The translations under genes were made by a program, and so were the position numbers. A stretch of 64,000 bases of DNA, taken from positions 1 to 64,000 of the forward strand of contig JAXLXO010000022.1 of assembly GCA_046327915.1 (NCBI GenBank), given 5' to 3'. The number at the start of each line of letters is the position of its first letter. The first letter of the stretch is position 1. The notes below the pieces were generated by a model. It had not been told where the DNA came from. It did no database searches and was given only the letters and a program-made list of their open reading frames with translations. Positions 16,315 to 25,419 of the stretch are shown one piece after another. Source of the stretch: VGTK01 sp046327915 (GTDB taxonomy: Bacteria > Desulfobacterota > Binatia > UBA12015).

Positions 16315-17787
16315 TCAATCGTCGCTCGCCGCGTTGCCGAACAGCAGGCTCAGCAGCGCGCGGTGCTCGCGCGTCGAGAACACGCACACGTGGTCGCCGT
16401 GCTCGAGGCGCGTGTCGCCGTGCGGCGGGATGACCTCGTCGTCGCGCAGGACGAGCGTCAGCAGGCAGTCGCGCGGCAGCGGCAGATCGCGTACGAGCGC
16501 GTGCTCCGCCGCGGTCCCGGCAAAGACGTACAGCCACGAGAACGATCCGCCGTACTCGCGCCGCGACACCAGCTCGATGCTCGCCGGCGGAGGGATCGTC
16601 GCGTCGTCGGCGAGCTTCCAGCGGCGCGCGAGCCACGCGACGCTGCCGCCCTGAACGGTCGCGTTCGCCAGCACGACGAAGAACACGACGTTGAAGATCT
16701 CGGTCGCGTGCGGCACGCCGCGCAGCACCGGATACGTCGCGAGGATGATCGGCACCGCGCCGCGCAACCCCACCCACGACACGAACAGGCGCTCGCGCCA
16801 CGCGAAGCGGAACGGCAGCAGCGACAGCAGCACCGCGGCGGGACGCGCGACCAGCGCCAGCACGACCGCGATCTCGAGCGCCTCGTCGGACAGCGGCACC
16901 AGCGCCGACGGAAAGACCAGCAGGCCGAGCATGAGGAACATCGCGAGTTGCGCGAGCCAGGCCAGCGCGTCGTGCACGCGCAGCGCCCACGCGCGGTACG
17001 GCATGCGCCCGTCGCCGATCAGCACGCCCGCGACGTAGACCGACAGCAGCCCGCTGCCGTTCATCAGCGACGGCAGCCCGAACGCGATCAGCGCGAGCGC
17101 GACGGTGACCGCCGGGAAGAGTCCCGCGGCGGGCAGGCGCGCGTGGCGCAGCACGATGCGTCCGAGCGCTCCGACCGCGAGGCCGCCGAGAAGCCCGAAG
17201 ACGAGCTGCGAGGCGAAGAACCCCAGCGTCTGCGCGACTCCGGTGTGCTGCGCGACGAACGCCTCGGTCCCGACCACGGTCAGCAACATCGCCATCGGAT
17301 CGTTGAGGCCGGACTCGACCTCGAGCAGCGCCGCCGTCCGGCCGCGCAGCCGGATGCCGCCGCCGCGCAGCACGGAGAACACCGCCGCCGCGTCGGTCGA
17401 CGACACGACGCAGCCCGCGAGCACCGCGACCGCCGGCTCGAGGCCGAGCAGCATCCCGCCCGCAGCCGTGAGCGCCGCGGTCACGACGACGCCGAGCGTG
17501 GCCAGGACGAGCGCGGGCCGCGCCGCGCTGCGCAAGGTCGCGAGCCGCGTGTTGAGCCCGCCGTCGAACAGGATCAGCACGAGTGCCACCGTGCCGAGGT
17601 TGAACGACAGCCCGTAGTCCTCGAACGGGATGCCGCCGGGACCCTCCTCGCCGGCGAGCATGCCGACCGCGAGGAAGACCAGCATGATGGGCACGCCGAG
17701 CCGCTGCGACAGCGGGCTCAGCAGGACGGCTGCGAGCAGCAGGATGCCGGCGGCGGTCATGAGGATCGCGCCGCCGGTCAGCTCCAC
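16315..17787 (-). CDS. Potassium/proton antiporter, CPA1 family (NhaP2/CvrA-like) with RCK_C domain
   Basis: 490 residues. About 12-13 transmembrane segments (1-395) contain the CPA motifs FDGGLNT, GCVVSSTDAAAVF and ESGLNDPMAM, where the Asp residues are the ion-binding site. A soluble C-terminal TrkA_C/RCK_C domain (~400-480) follows, with LPRDCLLTLVLRDDEVIPPHGDTRLEHGD. NhaP2/CvrA proteins export K+ (or Na+) in exchange for H+ and protect against low osmolarity or high cytoplasmic K+. Convergent with the kdp operon (6 bp between stops) and divergent from xylB. The position next to two K+ importers supports K+ as substrate. Confidence 0.88.
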   Translation of the reverse strand: MELTGGAILMTAAGILLLAAVLLSPLSQRLGVPIMLVFLAVGMLAGEEGPGGIPFEDYGLSFNLGTVALVLILFDGGLNTRLATLRSAARPALVLATLGVVVTAALTAAGGMLLGLEPAVAVLAGCVVSSTDAAAVFSVLRGGGIRLRGRTAALLEVESGLNDPMAMLLTVVGTEAFVAQHTGVAQTLGFFASQLVFGLLGGLAVGALGRIVLRHARLPAAGLFPAVTVALALIAFGLPSLMNGSGLLSVYVAGVLIGDGRMPYRAWALRVHDALAWLAQLAMFLMLGLLVFPSALVPLSDEALEIAVVLALVARPAAVLLSLLPFRFAWRERLFVSWVGLRGAVPIILATYPVLRGVPHATEIFNVVFFVVLANATVQGGSVAWLARRWKLADDATIPPPASIELVSRREYGGSFSWLYVFAGTAAEHALVRDLPLPRDCLLTLVLRDDEVIPPHGDTRLEHGDHVCVFSTREHRALLSLLFGNAASDD

Positions 17788-17963
17788 GGTGACGCTCCGC
17801 GCGACGGGGATGCTTCGTGTCGCGGCGTCGCTCCGCGCGAGTGCGTCGCGCCGCCGCGCGTCCCCCGGATCCTCGGCACGTCGTCACGCTACGTCAGCGC
17901 CGCCGCATTTCCAACGCCGTGTCCGCGTGACGCGAAGCCCGGATGTGCGGTAGGAAGCGGACG

Positions 17964-19460
17964 ATGTACCTCGGCATCGATCTCGGCACGTCGAGCGTCA
18001 AGCTGCTGCTGGTGGACGACGCGCAGCGCGCGGTCGACGAGCAGAGCGCGCCGCTCGAGGTGAGCCGTCCGCACCCCGGCTGGTCCGAGCAGGATCCCGA
18101 GGACTGGTGGCGCGCGACCGACGCCGCGGCGCGTGCGCTGCGCGCCCGGCGTCCGGCGGAGATGTCCGCGGTGCGCGCAATCGGCCTCGCGGGCCAGATG
18201 CACGGCGCGACGCTGCTCGATGCGCAGGACCGCGTACTGCGTCCCGCGATCCTGTGGAACGACGGCCGCTGCGCGGCGCAGTGCCGCGAGCTCGAGCGGC
18301 GCGAGCCGCGCACGCGCGCGATCACCGGCAACAAGGCGATGCCGGGCTTCACCGCGCCGAAGCTGCTGTGGGTGGCGGAGCACGAGCCCGACGTGTTCCG
18401 CCGCGTCGCGCGCGTGCTGCTGCCGAAGGATCTCCTGCGGCTGCGCATCTCGGGCGACGCGGCGAGCGATCCGTCCGACGCGGCCGGGACGCTGTGGCTC
18501 GACGTCGCCGCGCGCGCCTGGTCGCCGGAGATGCTCGCCGCGACGGGCCTCGACGAGCGCGCGATGCCGCGCCTGCACGAGGGCTCCGAGCCGACCGGCA
18601 CGATTCGCGCGGACGTCGCCGACGCGTGGGGCGTGCCGCGCACCACGGTGCTCGCGGCCGGCGGCGGCGACAACGCGGCCGGTGCCGTCGGTGCGGGCGT
18701 GATCGCGCCCGGCGACGCGTTCCTGTCGCTCGGCACGTCGGGCGTCTACTTCGTCGCGGGGGCGCGCTTCGCGCCGAATCCGGATCGCGCCGTGCACGCG
18801 TTCTGCCACTGCCTGCCGCGCACGTGGCACCAGATGTCGGTGCTGCTGAGCGCGGCGAGCTGCCTCACGTGGGTCACGCACGCGACCGGCGCGGCGAGCG
18901 AGGCGGCGCTGCTCGACGAGGTCGCGGCCTCGGAGCGCGATCCGCGCGTGCTGTTCCTGCCGTATCTGTCGGGCGAGCGCACGCCGCACGACGACGCCGA
19001 CGCGCGCGGCGCCTTCGTCGGCTTGACGCACGCGACCACGCGCGCCGACCTGGGACGGGCCGTGCTCGAGGGCGTCGCCTTCGCGTTCGTCGACGCGCAG
19101 GACGCCCTGCTCGCGGCGGGCACGACCATCGGGCGCGTGTCGGTGATCGGCGGCGGCGCGCGCAGCGCGCTGTGGGGGCGCATCCTCGCGAGCGCGCTCG
19201 ATCGCGAGCTCGACTATCACGCGGGCGCGGAGCACGGACCGTCGTTCGGTGCGGCGCGGCTGGCGCGTCTCGCGGTCACGGGCGAGGATCCGCGCGCGGT
19301 GTGCACGCCGCCGCCGTTCGCGCACGTGGTCGCGCCCGATCCGTCGCTGCGCGCGCGCTACGCCGCGCGGATCGAGCCGTTCCGCAAGCTGTACCGGGAT
19401 CTGCGCGCGAGCTTCGCGAGCCTTGCGGCGCAGGCCGCGCGGGAGGAGGGAGCGTCATGA
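17964..19460 (+). CDS. xylB: Xylulokinase
   Basis: 498 residues, FGGY-family sugar kinase that phosphorylates D-xylulose with ATP to feed the pentose phosphate pathway. The N-terminal MYLGIDLGTSSVK is the phosphate-1 motif. GLAGQMHGATLLD and LWNDGR contribute to the sugar site, and GGGDNAAGAVGAG contains the catalytic Asp. The FGGY-like C-terminal domain has VIGGGARSALWGRILA. The ATG at 17964 follows a good AGGAAG site; a 7-residue upstream extension is rejected. The stop overlaps the xylA ATG (ATGA), so the pair is a translationally coupled xylose operon. No transporter or XylR-type regulator gene is adjacent. Confidence 0.93.
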   Translation: MYLGIDLGTSSVKLLLVDDAQRAVDEQSAPLEVSRPHPGWSEQDPEDWWRATDAAARALRARRPAEMSAVRAIGLAGQMHGATLLDAQDRVLRPAILWNDGRCAAQCRELERREPRTRAITGNKAMPGFTAPKLLWVAEHEPDVFRRVARVLLPKDLLRLRISGDAASDPSDAAGTLWLDVAARAWSPEMLAATGLDERAMPRLHEGSEPTGTIRADVADAWGVPRTTVLAAGGGDNAAGAVGAGVIAPGDAFLSLGTSGVYFVAGARFAPNPDRAVHAFCHCLPRTWHQMSVLLSAASCLTWVTHATGAASEAALLDEVAASERDPRVLFLPYLSGERTPHDDADARGAFVGLTHATTRADLGRAVLEGVAFAFVDAQDALLAAGTTIGRVSVIGGGARSALWGRILASALDRELDYHAGAEHGPSFGAARLARLAVTGEDPRAVCTPPPFAHVVAPDPSLRARYAARIEPFRKLYRDLRASFASLAAQAAREEGAS

Positions 19461-20785
19461 GCGAGCCGTACTTCGCCGGCATCGGCAGGATTCCGTACGC
19501 GGGTCCGGAGGGAAGCGAGCCGCTCGCCTACCACTGGTACGACGCGGACCGCGTCGTGCTCGGCAGGACGATGCGCGATCACCTGCGGGTCGCGGTCTGC
19601 TGGTGGCACACGTTCTGCTGGCCCGGCACCGACATGTTCGGCGCCGACACCATCGACCGTCCGTGGTTCGGCGACGGCGACGCGATGGCGCTCGCCGCGC
19701 GCAAGACCGAGGTCGCGTTCGAGTTCCTCGACAAGCTCGGCGTGCCGTTCTTCACCTTCCACGACCGCGACGTCGCACCCGAGGGCCGCACGCTCGCCGA
19801 GACCAACGCGAACCTCGACCGCGTGCTGGAGCACATCGAGCGCTGCATGGCGCGGACGGGCGTCGAGCTGCTGTGGGGCACGGCGAACCTCTTCGGCCAC
19901 CGCCGCTACGCCGCGGGTGCGGCGACCAACCCCGATCCCGAGGTGTTCGCCTGGGCCGCGGCGCAGGTGAAGAAGGCGATGGATGCGACGCACCGCCTCG
20001 GCGGCGCGAACTACGTGCTCTGGGGCGGGCGCGAGGGCTACGACACGCTGCTCAACACCGATCTCCGCCGCGAGGCGCAGCAGCTCGGACGCTTCATGAG
20101 CATGGTCGTCGAGCACAAGCACAAGACCGGCTTCGGCGGCACGCTGCTCATCGAGCCCAAGCCGATGGAGCCGACCAAGCACCAGTACGACTTCGACGCG
20201 GCGTCGGTGCACGCGTTCCTGTGCCGCTTCGGGCTGCAGAACGACATCAAGCTCAACGTCGAGGTCAATCACGCGACGCTCGCCGGGCACAGCTTCCAGC
20301 ACGAGCTCGCCTACGCCGCGGCGAACGACCTGCTCGGCAGCGTCGACGTGAACCGCGGCGATCCGCAGAACGGGTGGGACACCGACCAGTTCCCGAACAG
20401 CGCGGAGGAGGCGACGCTCGCGCTCTACGTGATCCTGCGCGCCGGCGGATTCACGACGGGCGGCTGCAACTTCGACGCGAAGCTGCGCCGCCAGAGCATC
20501 GCGCCCGACGACCTCTTTCACGCGCACGTCGGCGGCATCGACACGCTGGCGCGCGGGCTCCTCGGTGCGGCACGCCTGATCGAGGACGGCACTCTCGCGG
20601 CGAAGCTCGACGAGCGCTACGCGCGCTGGGACGACGGGCTCGGTCGCGAGATCCTCGACGGCACGCACGACCTCGCGAGCCTCGCCACGCTGGTCGAGTC
20701 ACGCGCGATCGACCCGAAGCCGGTGTCGGGGCGGCAGGAGCTGCTCGAGAACGTCGTCAATCGCGTGACGGCGCGCCTCGCGTGA
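19457..20785 (+). CDS. xylA: Xylose isomerase
   Basis: 442 residues, matching the longer (class II, E. coli-like, 440-residue) xylose isomerases. Catalyses D-xylose to D-xylulose, with two divalent metals in a TIM barrel. Motifs are WWHTFCWPGTDMFG, the active-site His region FFTFHDRDVAPEG, the Trp and Lys region EPKPMEPTKHQYD, EVNHATLAGHSFQHE and SVDVNRGDPQNGWDTDQFP. A GGAGG site lies just before the start, inside the end of xylB. Together with xylB it gives the complete isomerase route for xylose. All key residues appear intact. Confidence 0.97.
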   Translation: MSEPYFAGIGRIPYAGPEGSEPLAYHWYDADRVVLGRTMRDHLRVAVCWWHTFCWPGTDMFGADTIDRPWFGDGDAMALAARKTEVAFEFLDKLGVPFFTFHDRDVAPEGRTLAETNANLDRVLEHIERCMARTGVELLWGTANLFGHRRYAAGAATNPDPEVFAWAAAQVKKAMDATHRLGGANYVLWGGREGYDTLLNTDLRREAQQLGRFMSMVVEHKHKTGFGGTLLIEPKPMEPTKHQYDFDAASVHAFLCRFGLQNDIKLNVEVNHATLAGHSFQHELAYAAANDLLGSVDVNRGDPQNGWDTDQFPNSAEEATLALYVILRAGGFTTGGCNFDAKLRRQSIAPDDLFHAHVGGIDTLARGLLGAARLIEDGTLAAKLDERYARWDDGLGREILDGTHDLASLATLVESRAIDPKPVSGRQELLENVVNRVTARLA

Positions 20786-20805
20786 GCAGGAACGGAGCAT
20801 GCTGC

Positions 20806-21159
20806 ATGAACGACCGTGACGAACGAGCGCGCACGCCGACAGCGACGAGCGCACGCATCCGCACGAGAACGGCGATGGGCGCATGCGGTCGCATCGCCGC
20901 GGCGGCCGCGGTGCTCGCGACGTGCGTCGCGCGCACCGCGCTGGCCGGGGACGCGGCGCCGCCGGCTCCGTCTCCCGTGCCGTCGCTGGTGGTGAGCGAC
21001 AAGGCGCCGCCGGGCTGCTGCTGCATCGTGCCCGATCCCGCGTCCGGATCGCCGCCGGGCTGCAGCTACGGCTTGTCCGAGGACAAGTGCCGCACGGCGG
21101 GGCACGTGCTGCCGAAGTGGGGCTCGACCTGGACCCCGGGCAAGTGCCCGGCACCGTGA
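20806..21159 (+). CDS. Small secreted Cys-rich protein of unknown function
   Basis: 117 residues. A long charged N-terminal region is followed by a hydrophobic signal-like helix ending in TALAGDAAPP. The mature part (~70 residues) begins Pro-rich and holds CCC, a Cys about 13 residues on, KC and a final GKCPAP, so it probably forms several disulfides. It follows xylA by 20 bp on the same strand, but nothing in it suggests sugar metabolism. The start could be 20806 or the ATG at 20875 (MGACGRIAAAAA), which gives a more normal signal peptide. I do not recognise the family. It is convergent with the large beta-helix protein. Confidence 0.6.
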   Translation: MNDRDERARTPTATSARIRTRTAMGACGRIAAAAAVLATCVARTALAGDAAPPAPSPVPSLVVSDKAPPGCCCIVPDPASGSPPGCSYGLSEDKCRTAGHVLPKWGSTWTPGKCPAP

Positions 21160-21200
21160 AGCCGGCCGTCAAGCAATCGGCGTCGCGCTGAGCGGCCTCG

Positions 21201-24200
21201 TCAGGGCAGGATCGTCGCCGGGACGCACAGCTCCTCGAGGCTCGACACGTTGAGCTTCTCGGAGCCGAGCTCGCTGCCGAGCCAGAGCCCGCTGCGCTTG
21301 GCGAAGCGCGGCGTGCCGGAGCTGGTGCGGATCTGGAAGCACAGCAGCTGGCCCGCGTGGCCGGGCGCGGTCGGGTCGGCGCCGTTCACGTCGACCGGGC
21401 TGCACAGCCGCGTCGGACGCGCGACGTCGACGGTGAGCGTGCCGAATGCGTCCTCGACCGGGATTCCGAACAGCGGCGCGAACTTCGCGTCGCCCGGCGT
21501 GATGGCGGCCTTGTAGCAGACGAACGCATCGGGATCGGGCGGAACCGGCGGACCGGGCGGAGTGGTCGCGTCGAGCGCCGCCGGGAGGAACGTGCCGTCG
21601 ATCTTCTTGAGGTCCAGCCGCACCGTTCCGAGCGCGCTCTGCACCGGCACGGCGAGGCGCTCCGCGCCCGACGGCACGACGTCGCGCAGGCGGACGAGGT
21701 AGCCCCCGAGCTTGTCCGGATGATCCGGTGCGCCCGGATCGGCGCCCGCGACGTTCGCCGGCAGGCAGAGTCCGTCGTGCTTGCGCACGTCGGCGCGCGC
21801 GCTGCCGAAGCGATCGGCGACCGGAACGCCCGAGACGGGCCCGAACGGCGGCCCGGTGCGATCGGTCTTCGCGCCGTAGCAGACGAAGGCGTCGAGCCCG
21901 TCGCCCGGCGTGCACAGCGCATCGCCGACCGGCGGTGCACCGGAGCGGCAGCCGATGGTCGAGAGGCAGTAGTCCGCGCCGGTGCAGGGATCGCCGTCGC
22001 CGCACGCGACCGGCGTCGCCACGCACGCGCCCTTCAGGCAGGCCCCCGTGGTGCACGCGGAGCCGTCGCTGCACGGCGTGCCGTCGCTCTGCGAGCTGCA
22101 GTCCGAGACGCACGCATCGTCGAGCGAGAGGCAGAGCTCGATACCCGGGAGCCGCAGGCAGGTGTCGGTGGTGCACGCATTGCCGTCGTCGGGACACACC
22201 GGGCCCGGCACGCAGCTGCCGCTGCCGTCGCAATGGTCGCCCTGCGAGCAGTCGTCGCCGTCGGCGCACGCGGTGCCTGCCGCGGCGGGGCCCGCTTCCG
22301 TGGTGCACGGGCAGAGCCCCGACTGCTCCTCGAAGCGGCAGCCGAGCGTCGCGACGCAGCTGTCGCTCGTGCACGGGTTGGCGTCGTCGCAGCGGAGCGG
22401 CGGGCCCTGTGGCGTGCACGTCCCGCCCTCGCACGTGTCCTCGGTGGTGCAGACCGAGCCGTCGTTGCACGTGGTGCCGTCGGGCGCGCTGGCGTGCGTG
22501 CAGCCGGTCGGACCGCACGCGTCGCTGGTGCAGCTCTCGGCGTCGTCGCAGCGCGCGTCGTCGGGAGCGGCGACGCAGCCGACGCCTGCGACGCACGAGT
22601 CCACCGTGCAGGCGATGCCGTCGTTGCAGACGCGCGGCGGGTGCACGCACGCGGCCGCCGCGTTGCAGACGTCGGCGCTGCACGCGTTGCCGTCGTCGGT
22701 GCACGACTGTCCGGTGCGCGGCGCGTAGGTGCAGCCGCCCTTCGGCGAGCAGTCCTGCGTGCACTCGTTGCCGTCGCTCGGACACGCCGGCGTGGTCTCG
22801 AGCTGACAGAGGTGCGAGCAGCCGTCACAGCCGAGGGCGTTGCCGTCGTCGCAGGTCTCGCCGGGCTCGATGGTCGTGTTGCCGCAGCAGGCGGCGAGCG
22901 TCGGATCGATGGTGATCGTCGGTGCCGGACTCTCGATCGCCAGCGGGTCGAGTGACGGCGCACCGGCCGTCAAGGTGAACGCGTTGCACCCGCCGGCGAT
23001 CACTGGATTGCACGGCGTCGCCAGCAGGCGCCCGGTGCTCGTCACGGTGACGATGCCGGCCACGATCGCGTTCGCGCCGCTGAGCCCGCCACCGCCCGAT
23101 CCCGTGTCGAGGATGCCCGAGACGTTGACGCGACAGGTCTGCAGCGTGACGAAGCCGCCGTTGCCGACGGCGCCGCGCGCCTCGAGCGTGCCCGCGACGT
23201 CGACGCGGCTCGCGTCACGGAACGTGATCGTGCCGCCGCCGAAGGTTCCGCCGCTCGCCTGCACGAGCCTGCCCGAGGCGACCGAGATCACGCCGTCGGC
23301 GCGGACGTCGACGTCGCCGCCGGTCGCGTCGCTGCCGCCGCCGACGCGCACGTTCGCAGTGATCGCGACGTCGCCGCCGGCGTCGATCTCGAGCGAGCCG
23401 CCGTCCGATCCGCCGCCGTTGCCCTGCCCCGAGATCTGCGCCGCGACGTCGACGCGGCCGCCCGCGACGATCGTGACCTCGCCGCCCGCGCCCTCCGGCG
23501 TCGCGCCCTCGGTGGTGATCGCACCCTGGATCGAGACGTTGCCCGACTCCGCGGCGATCGCCATCGGCCCGCCGTCGCCGCCGTCACCGAGCTCGATCTG
23601 CTCGCCGCTCGCCTTCAGCACGCCGGCGCCGGTGATGGTCACGTCGCCCGCGTTCGCAGTCAGCGAGATGCCGCCGGGGAAGTCGCCGCCCGCGGCGTTG
23701 AGCGTGGTCGCGACGGTCACGCTGTCGCCGGAGAGGTCGAGCAGGCCGCCCGCGCAGAGCAGGTTGCCCGTCGCGTGGACGGGCGCCGCGAGGGCCAGCG
23801 GTCCGGCGGTCGCCTTCAGGAAGATCGCGCCGCCGCACGCACCGCTGCCGGTGCCGTCGGCGGCGACGCTGCCCGCGCGCACGTCGATCGAGCCGGCGGT
23901 GACGCGCAGCACGCCGCCGTTCGCGGCCCCGCTGACGTCGAGCGTGGGCCCGCTGCCGGTGAGGACGAGCGCGCCCGCGACCTGCACGGTGACGCTGCCG
24001 CCCGCGGTCCCCGTCGGTCCCGTCGAGCGGATCCGGCCCGCGGAAAGGGTCAGCGTGCCGGCGCGCACGGTGTACGAGCCTCCGGGGGCGGCGCTCTGCA
24101 GCGCGCCGGAGACGACGACGTCGCGCGTTCCGAAGTCGAGCACGCAGCCCTCGCCGACGTCCCTGGTGCCCGCGATCGTGCACGGGTTCGCGGTCGCGGC

Positions 24201-24368
24201 GCAGACGTCGGCCGCCGTGCAGACGGCTGCTGCAGCGCCGCGGCTCGCAACCGTGCTCGTCAGGAGGATCAGGCAGGCGAGGGTCGCTGCCCGTGGAAAC
24301 CGTTTCGTCAGGACGCCGTCTCCGAGGGTGATGCCGTGCTCCGGACCCGGGTCCGGAGCGCGCACCAT
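21201..24368 (-). CDS. Giant secreted protein: beta-helix, Cys-dense repeats and duplicated C-terminal domain
   Basis: 1055 residues. Signal peptide near residues 24-48. Residues ~50-480 are a low-charge, Gly/Ala/Val/Thr-rich series of short strands (GSVTVQVAGALVL-like turns), typical of a right-handed parallel beta-helix as in filamentous-haemagglutinin-like or polymorphic outer-membrane proteins. Residues ~490-820 are Cys-dense, opening with a CDDGNALGCDGCSHLC motif (known from myxobacterial surface proteins) and continuing with CxDDGNACxxDxC-type repeats. Residues ~824-1055 hold two copies of a ~110-residue domain (FVCYxAK ... LCxPxDVNGADP ... LLCFQIR). The same domain ends the protein at 26786-29332. 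I cannot name it with certainty. It is probably cell-surface or secreted. The start is uncertain, since about 20 residues precede the signal peptide. Confidence 0.8.
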   Translation of the reverse strand: MVRAPDPGPEHGITLGDGVLTKRFPRAATLACLILLTSTVASRGAAAAVCTAADVCAATANPCTIAGTRDVGEGCVLDFGTRDVVVSGALQSAAPGGSYTVRAGTLTLSAGRIRSTGPTGTAGGSVTVQVAGALVLTGSGPTLDVSGAANGGVLRVTAGSIDVRAGSVAADGTGSGACGGAIFLKATAGPLALAAPVHATGNLLCAGGLLDLSGDSVTVATTLNAAGGDFPGGISLTANAGDVTITGAGVLKASGEQIELGDGGDGGPMAIAAESGNVSIQGAITTEGATPEGAGGEVTIVAGGRVDVAAQISGQGNGGGSDGGSLEIDAGGDVAITANVRVGGGSDATGGDVDVRADGVISVASGRLVQASGGTFGGGTITFRDASRVDVAGTLEARGAVGNGGFVTLQTCRVNVSGILDTGSGGGGLSGANAIVAGIVTVTSTGRLLATPCNPVIAGGCNAFTLTAGAPSLDPLAIESPAPTITIDPTLAACCGNTTIEPGETCDDGNALGCDGCSHLCQLETTPACPSDGNECTQDCSPKGGCTYAPRTGQSCTDDGNACSADVCNAAAACVHPPRVCNDGIACTVDSCVAGVGCVAAPDDARCDDAESCTSDACGPTGCTHASAPDGTTCNDGSVCTTEDTCEGGTCTPQGPPLRCDDANPCTSDSCVATLGCRFEEQSGLCPCTTEAGPAAAGTACADGDDCSQGDHCDGSGSCVPGPVCPDDGNACTTDTCLRLPGIELCLSLDDACVSDCSSQSDGTPCSDGSACTTGACLKGACVATPVACGDGDPCTGADYCLSTIGCRSGAPPVGDALCTPGDGLDAFVCYGAKTDRTGPPFGPVSGVPVADRFGSARADVRKHDGLCLPANVAGADPGAPDHPDKLGGYLVRLRDVVPSGAERLAVPVQSALGTVRLDLKKIDGTFLPAALDATTPPGPPVPPDPDAFVCYKAAITPGDAKFAPLFGIPVEDAFGTLTVDVARPTRLCSPVDVNGADPTAPGHAGQLLCFQIRTSSGTPRFAKRSGLWLGSELGSEKLNVSSLEELCVPATILP

Positions 24369-24443
24369 AGACTCTGCGTCTCACCGGGGGCAACACGCGA
24401 AATCGGTTTGCGCAGCGACGCGACTTCTTCCTATCGATGCGGG

Positions 24444-25310
24444 ATGCCGCGGACTGCACCCCTCCTGCGTCTCTTCGTCCTGGTCGCCGCAAGCCTCGCC
24501 CTGGCGGGTGCCGCGCACGCCGCCGATGCACCGGCGCCGACGCCGAAGAAGTTCCAGCGTCCGAAGCCCGTGCCGCGCAGCAGCGACGGCATGGTGCGCG
24601 TGCCGGCCGGGAAGTTCCTCATGGGCTGCAACGAGCAGGTCGACGAGGACTGCCTCGACGACGAGAAGCCCGGCAAGATGGTCGAGTTGAAGGCCTACGA
24701 GATCGACGCGACCGAGGTGACCGTCGCGCAGTACGCCGCGTGCGTCGCGGCGAAGAAGTGCTCCGCCGACGGCCTCACCACGCCGTTCGTCAACGACAAG
24801 GACGATCCCAAGCTCGCGTCGTACTGCAACTGGCAGAAGAAGAACCGCCAGCAGCATCCGATCAACTGCGTCGACTGGTCGCAGGCGAACGCGTACTGCA
24901 AGTCGGTCGGCAAGCGGCTGCCGACCGAGGCGGAGTGGGAGCGCGCCGCGCGCGGCACCGACGGCTTCAAGTACCCGTGGGGCGACACCAGCCCCTACAA
25001 GGTCAAGCTCGGCAACGTCGCCGACGAGTCCGCGCGGAAGGTCTTTCCGGAGTGGAAGCACACCCTCGGCTACGACGACGGCGTCGTCGGCACGGCGCCC
25101 GCGGGCTCGTTCCCCGACGGTGCGTCGCCGGTCGGTGCGCTCGACATGATCGGTAACGTCTGGGAGTGGACCGCCGACAGCCGCGAGGCCGGGCACTCGG
25201 TGCGCGGCGCCTCGTGGACGTTCGAGCCGCACTGGGCGCGCGCCTCGCTGCGCGGCTGGACCAGGGACTCGACGCGCGCCGCCGACGGCGGCATCCGCTG
25301 CGCGAGGTGA
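24444..25310 (+). CDS. Secreted SUMF1/formylglycine-generating-enzyme-like protein lacking the catalytic Cys pair
   Basis: 288 residues: signal peptide (to about residue 27, ALAGAAHAAD), then one SUMF1/FGE-sulfatase domain (~45-288). Family landmarks are MVRVPAGKFLMGC, EVTVAQYAACV, the NCVDWSQANAYCKSVGKRLPTEAEWERAARG core, WGDT, MIGNVWEWTAD and the C-terminal GGIRCAR. True formylglycine-generating enzymes have two catalytic Cys between the GGSW motif and the terminal RC motif. Here that segment (RGASW to GGIRCAR) contains none, so sulfatase activation is unlikely. Relatives without the Cys act as structural or ligand-binding modules, or in other oxidative reactions. Divergent from the giant secreted protein, 75 bp apart. 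Confidence 0.85.
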   Translation: MPRTAPLLRLFVLVAASLALAGAAHAADAPAPTPKKFQRPKPVPRSSDGMVRVPAGKFLMGCNEQVDEDCLDDEKPGKMVELKAYEIDATEVTVAQYAACVAAKKCSADGLTTPFVNDKDDPKLASYCNWQKKNRQQHPINCVDWSQANAYCKSVGKRLPTEAEWERAARGTDGFKYPWGDTSPYKVKLGNVADESARKVFPEWKHTLGYDDGVVGTAPAGSFPDGASPVGALDMIGNVWEWTADSREAGHSVRGASWTFEPHWARASLRGWTRDSTRAADGGIRCAR

Positions 25311-25316
25311 TCGCCA

Positions 25317-25339
25317 CGAGGGGGCCGCGCGCCCCCTCG
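25317..25339. terminator. GC-rich hairpin after the SUMF1-like gene
   Basis: CGAGGGGGC, 5-nt loop CGCGC, GCCCCCTCG: a perfect 9-bp stem starting 7 bp after the stop at 25310. There is no U-tract, so it is not a classical intrinsic terminator, but placement immediately behind a gene suggests a 3' end or termination role. A second, smaller CGCTC-GGTC-GAGCG hairpin follows near 25360. The 109-bp gap to the next gene holds nothing else I can identify. Confidence 0.45.
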
Positions 25340-25419
25340 CCCTGCGGTCGCTTCGCTCGGTCGAGCGCCTTGCGCGCGGACGTTTGCCCGCAGTGCGGAC
25401 GCTCGGATAGAGCCGACCC

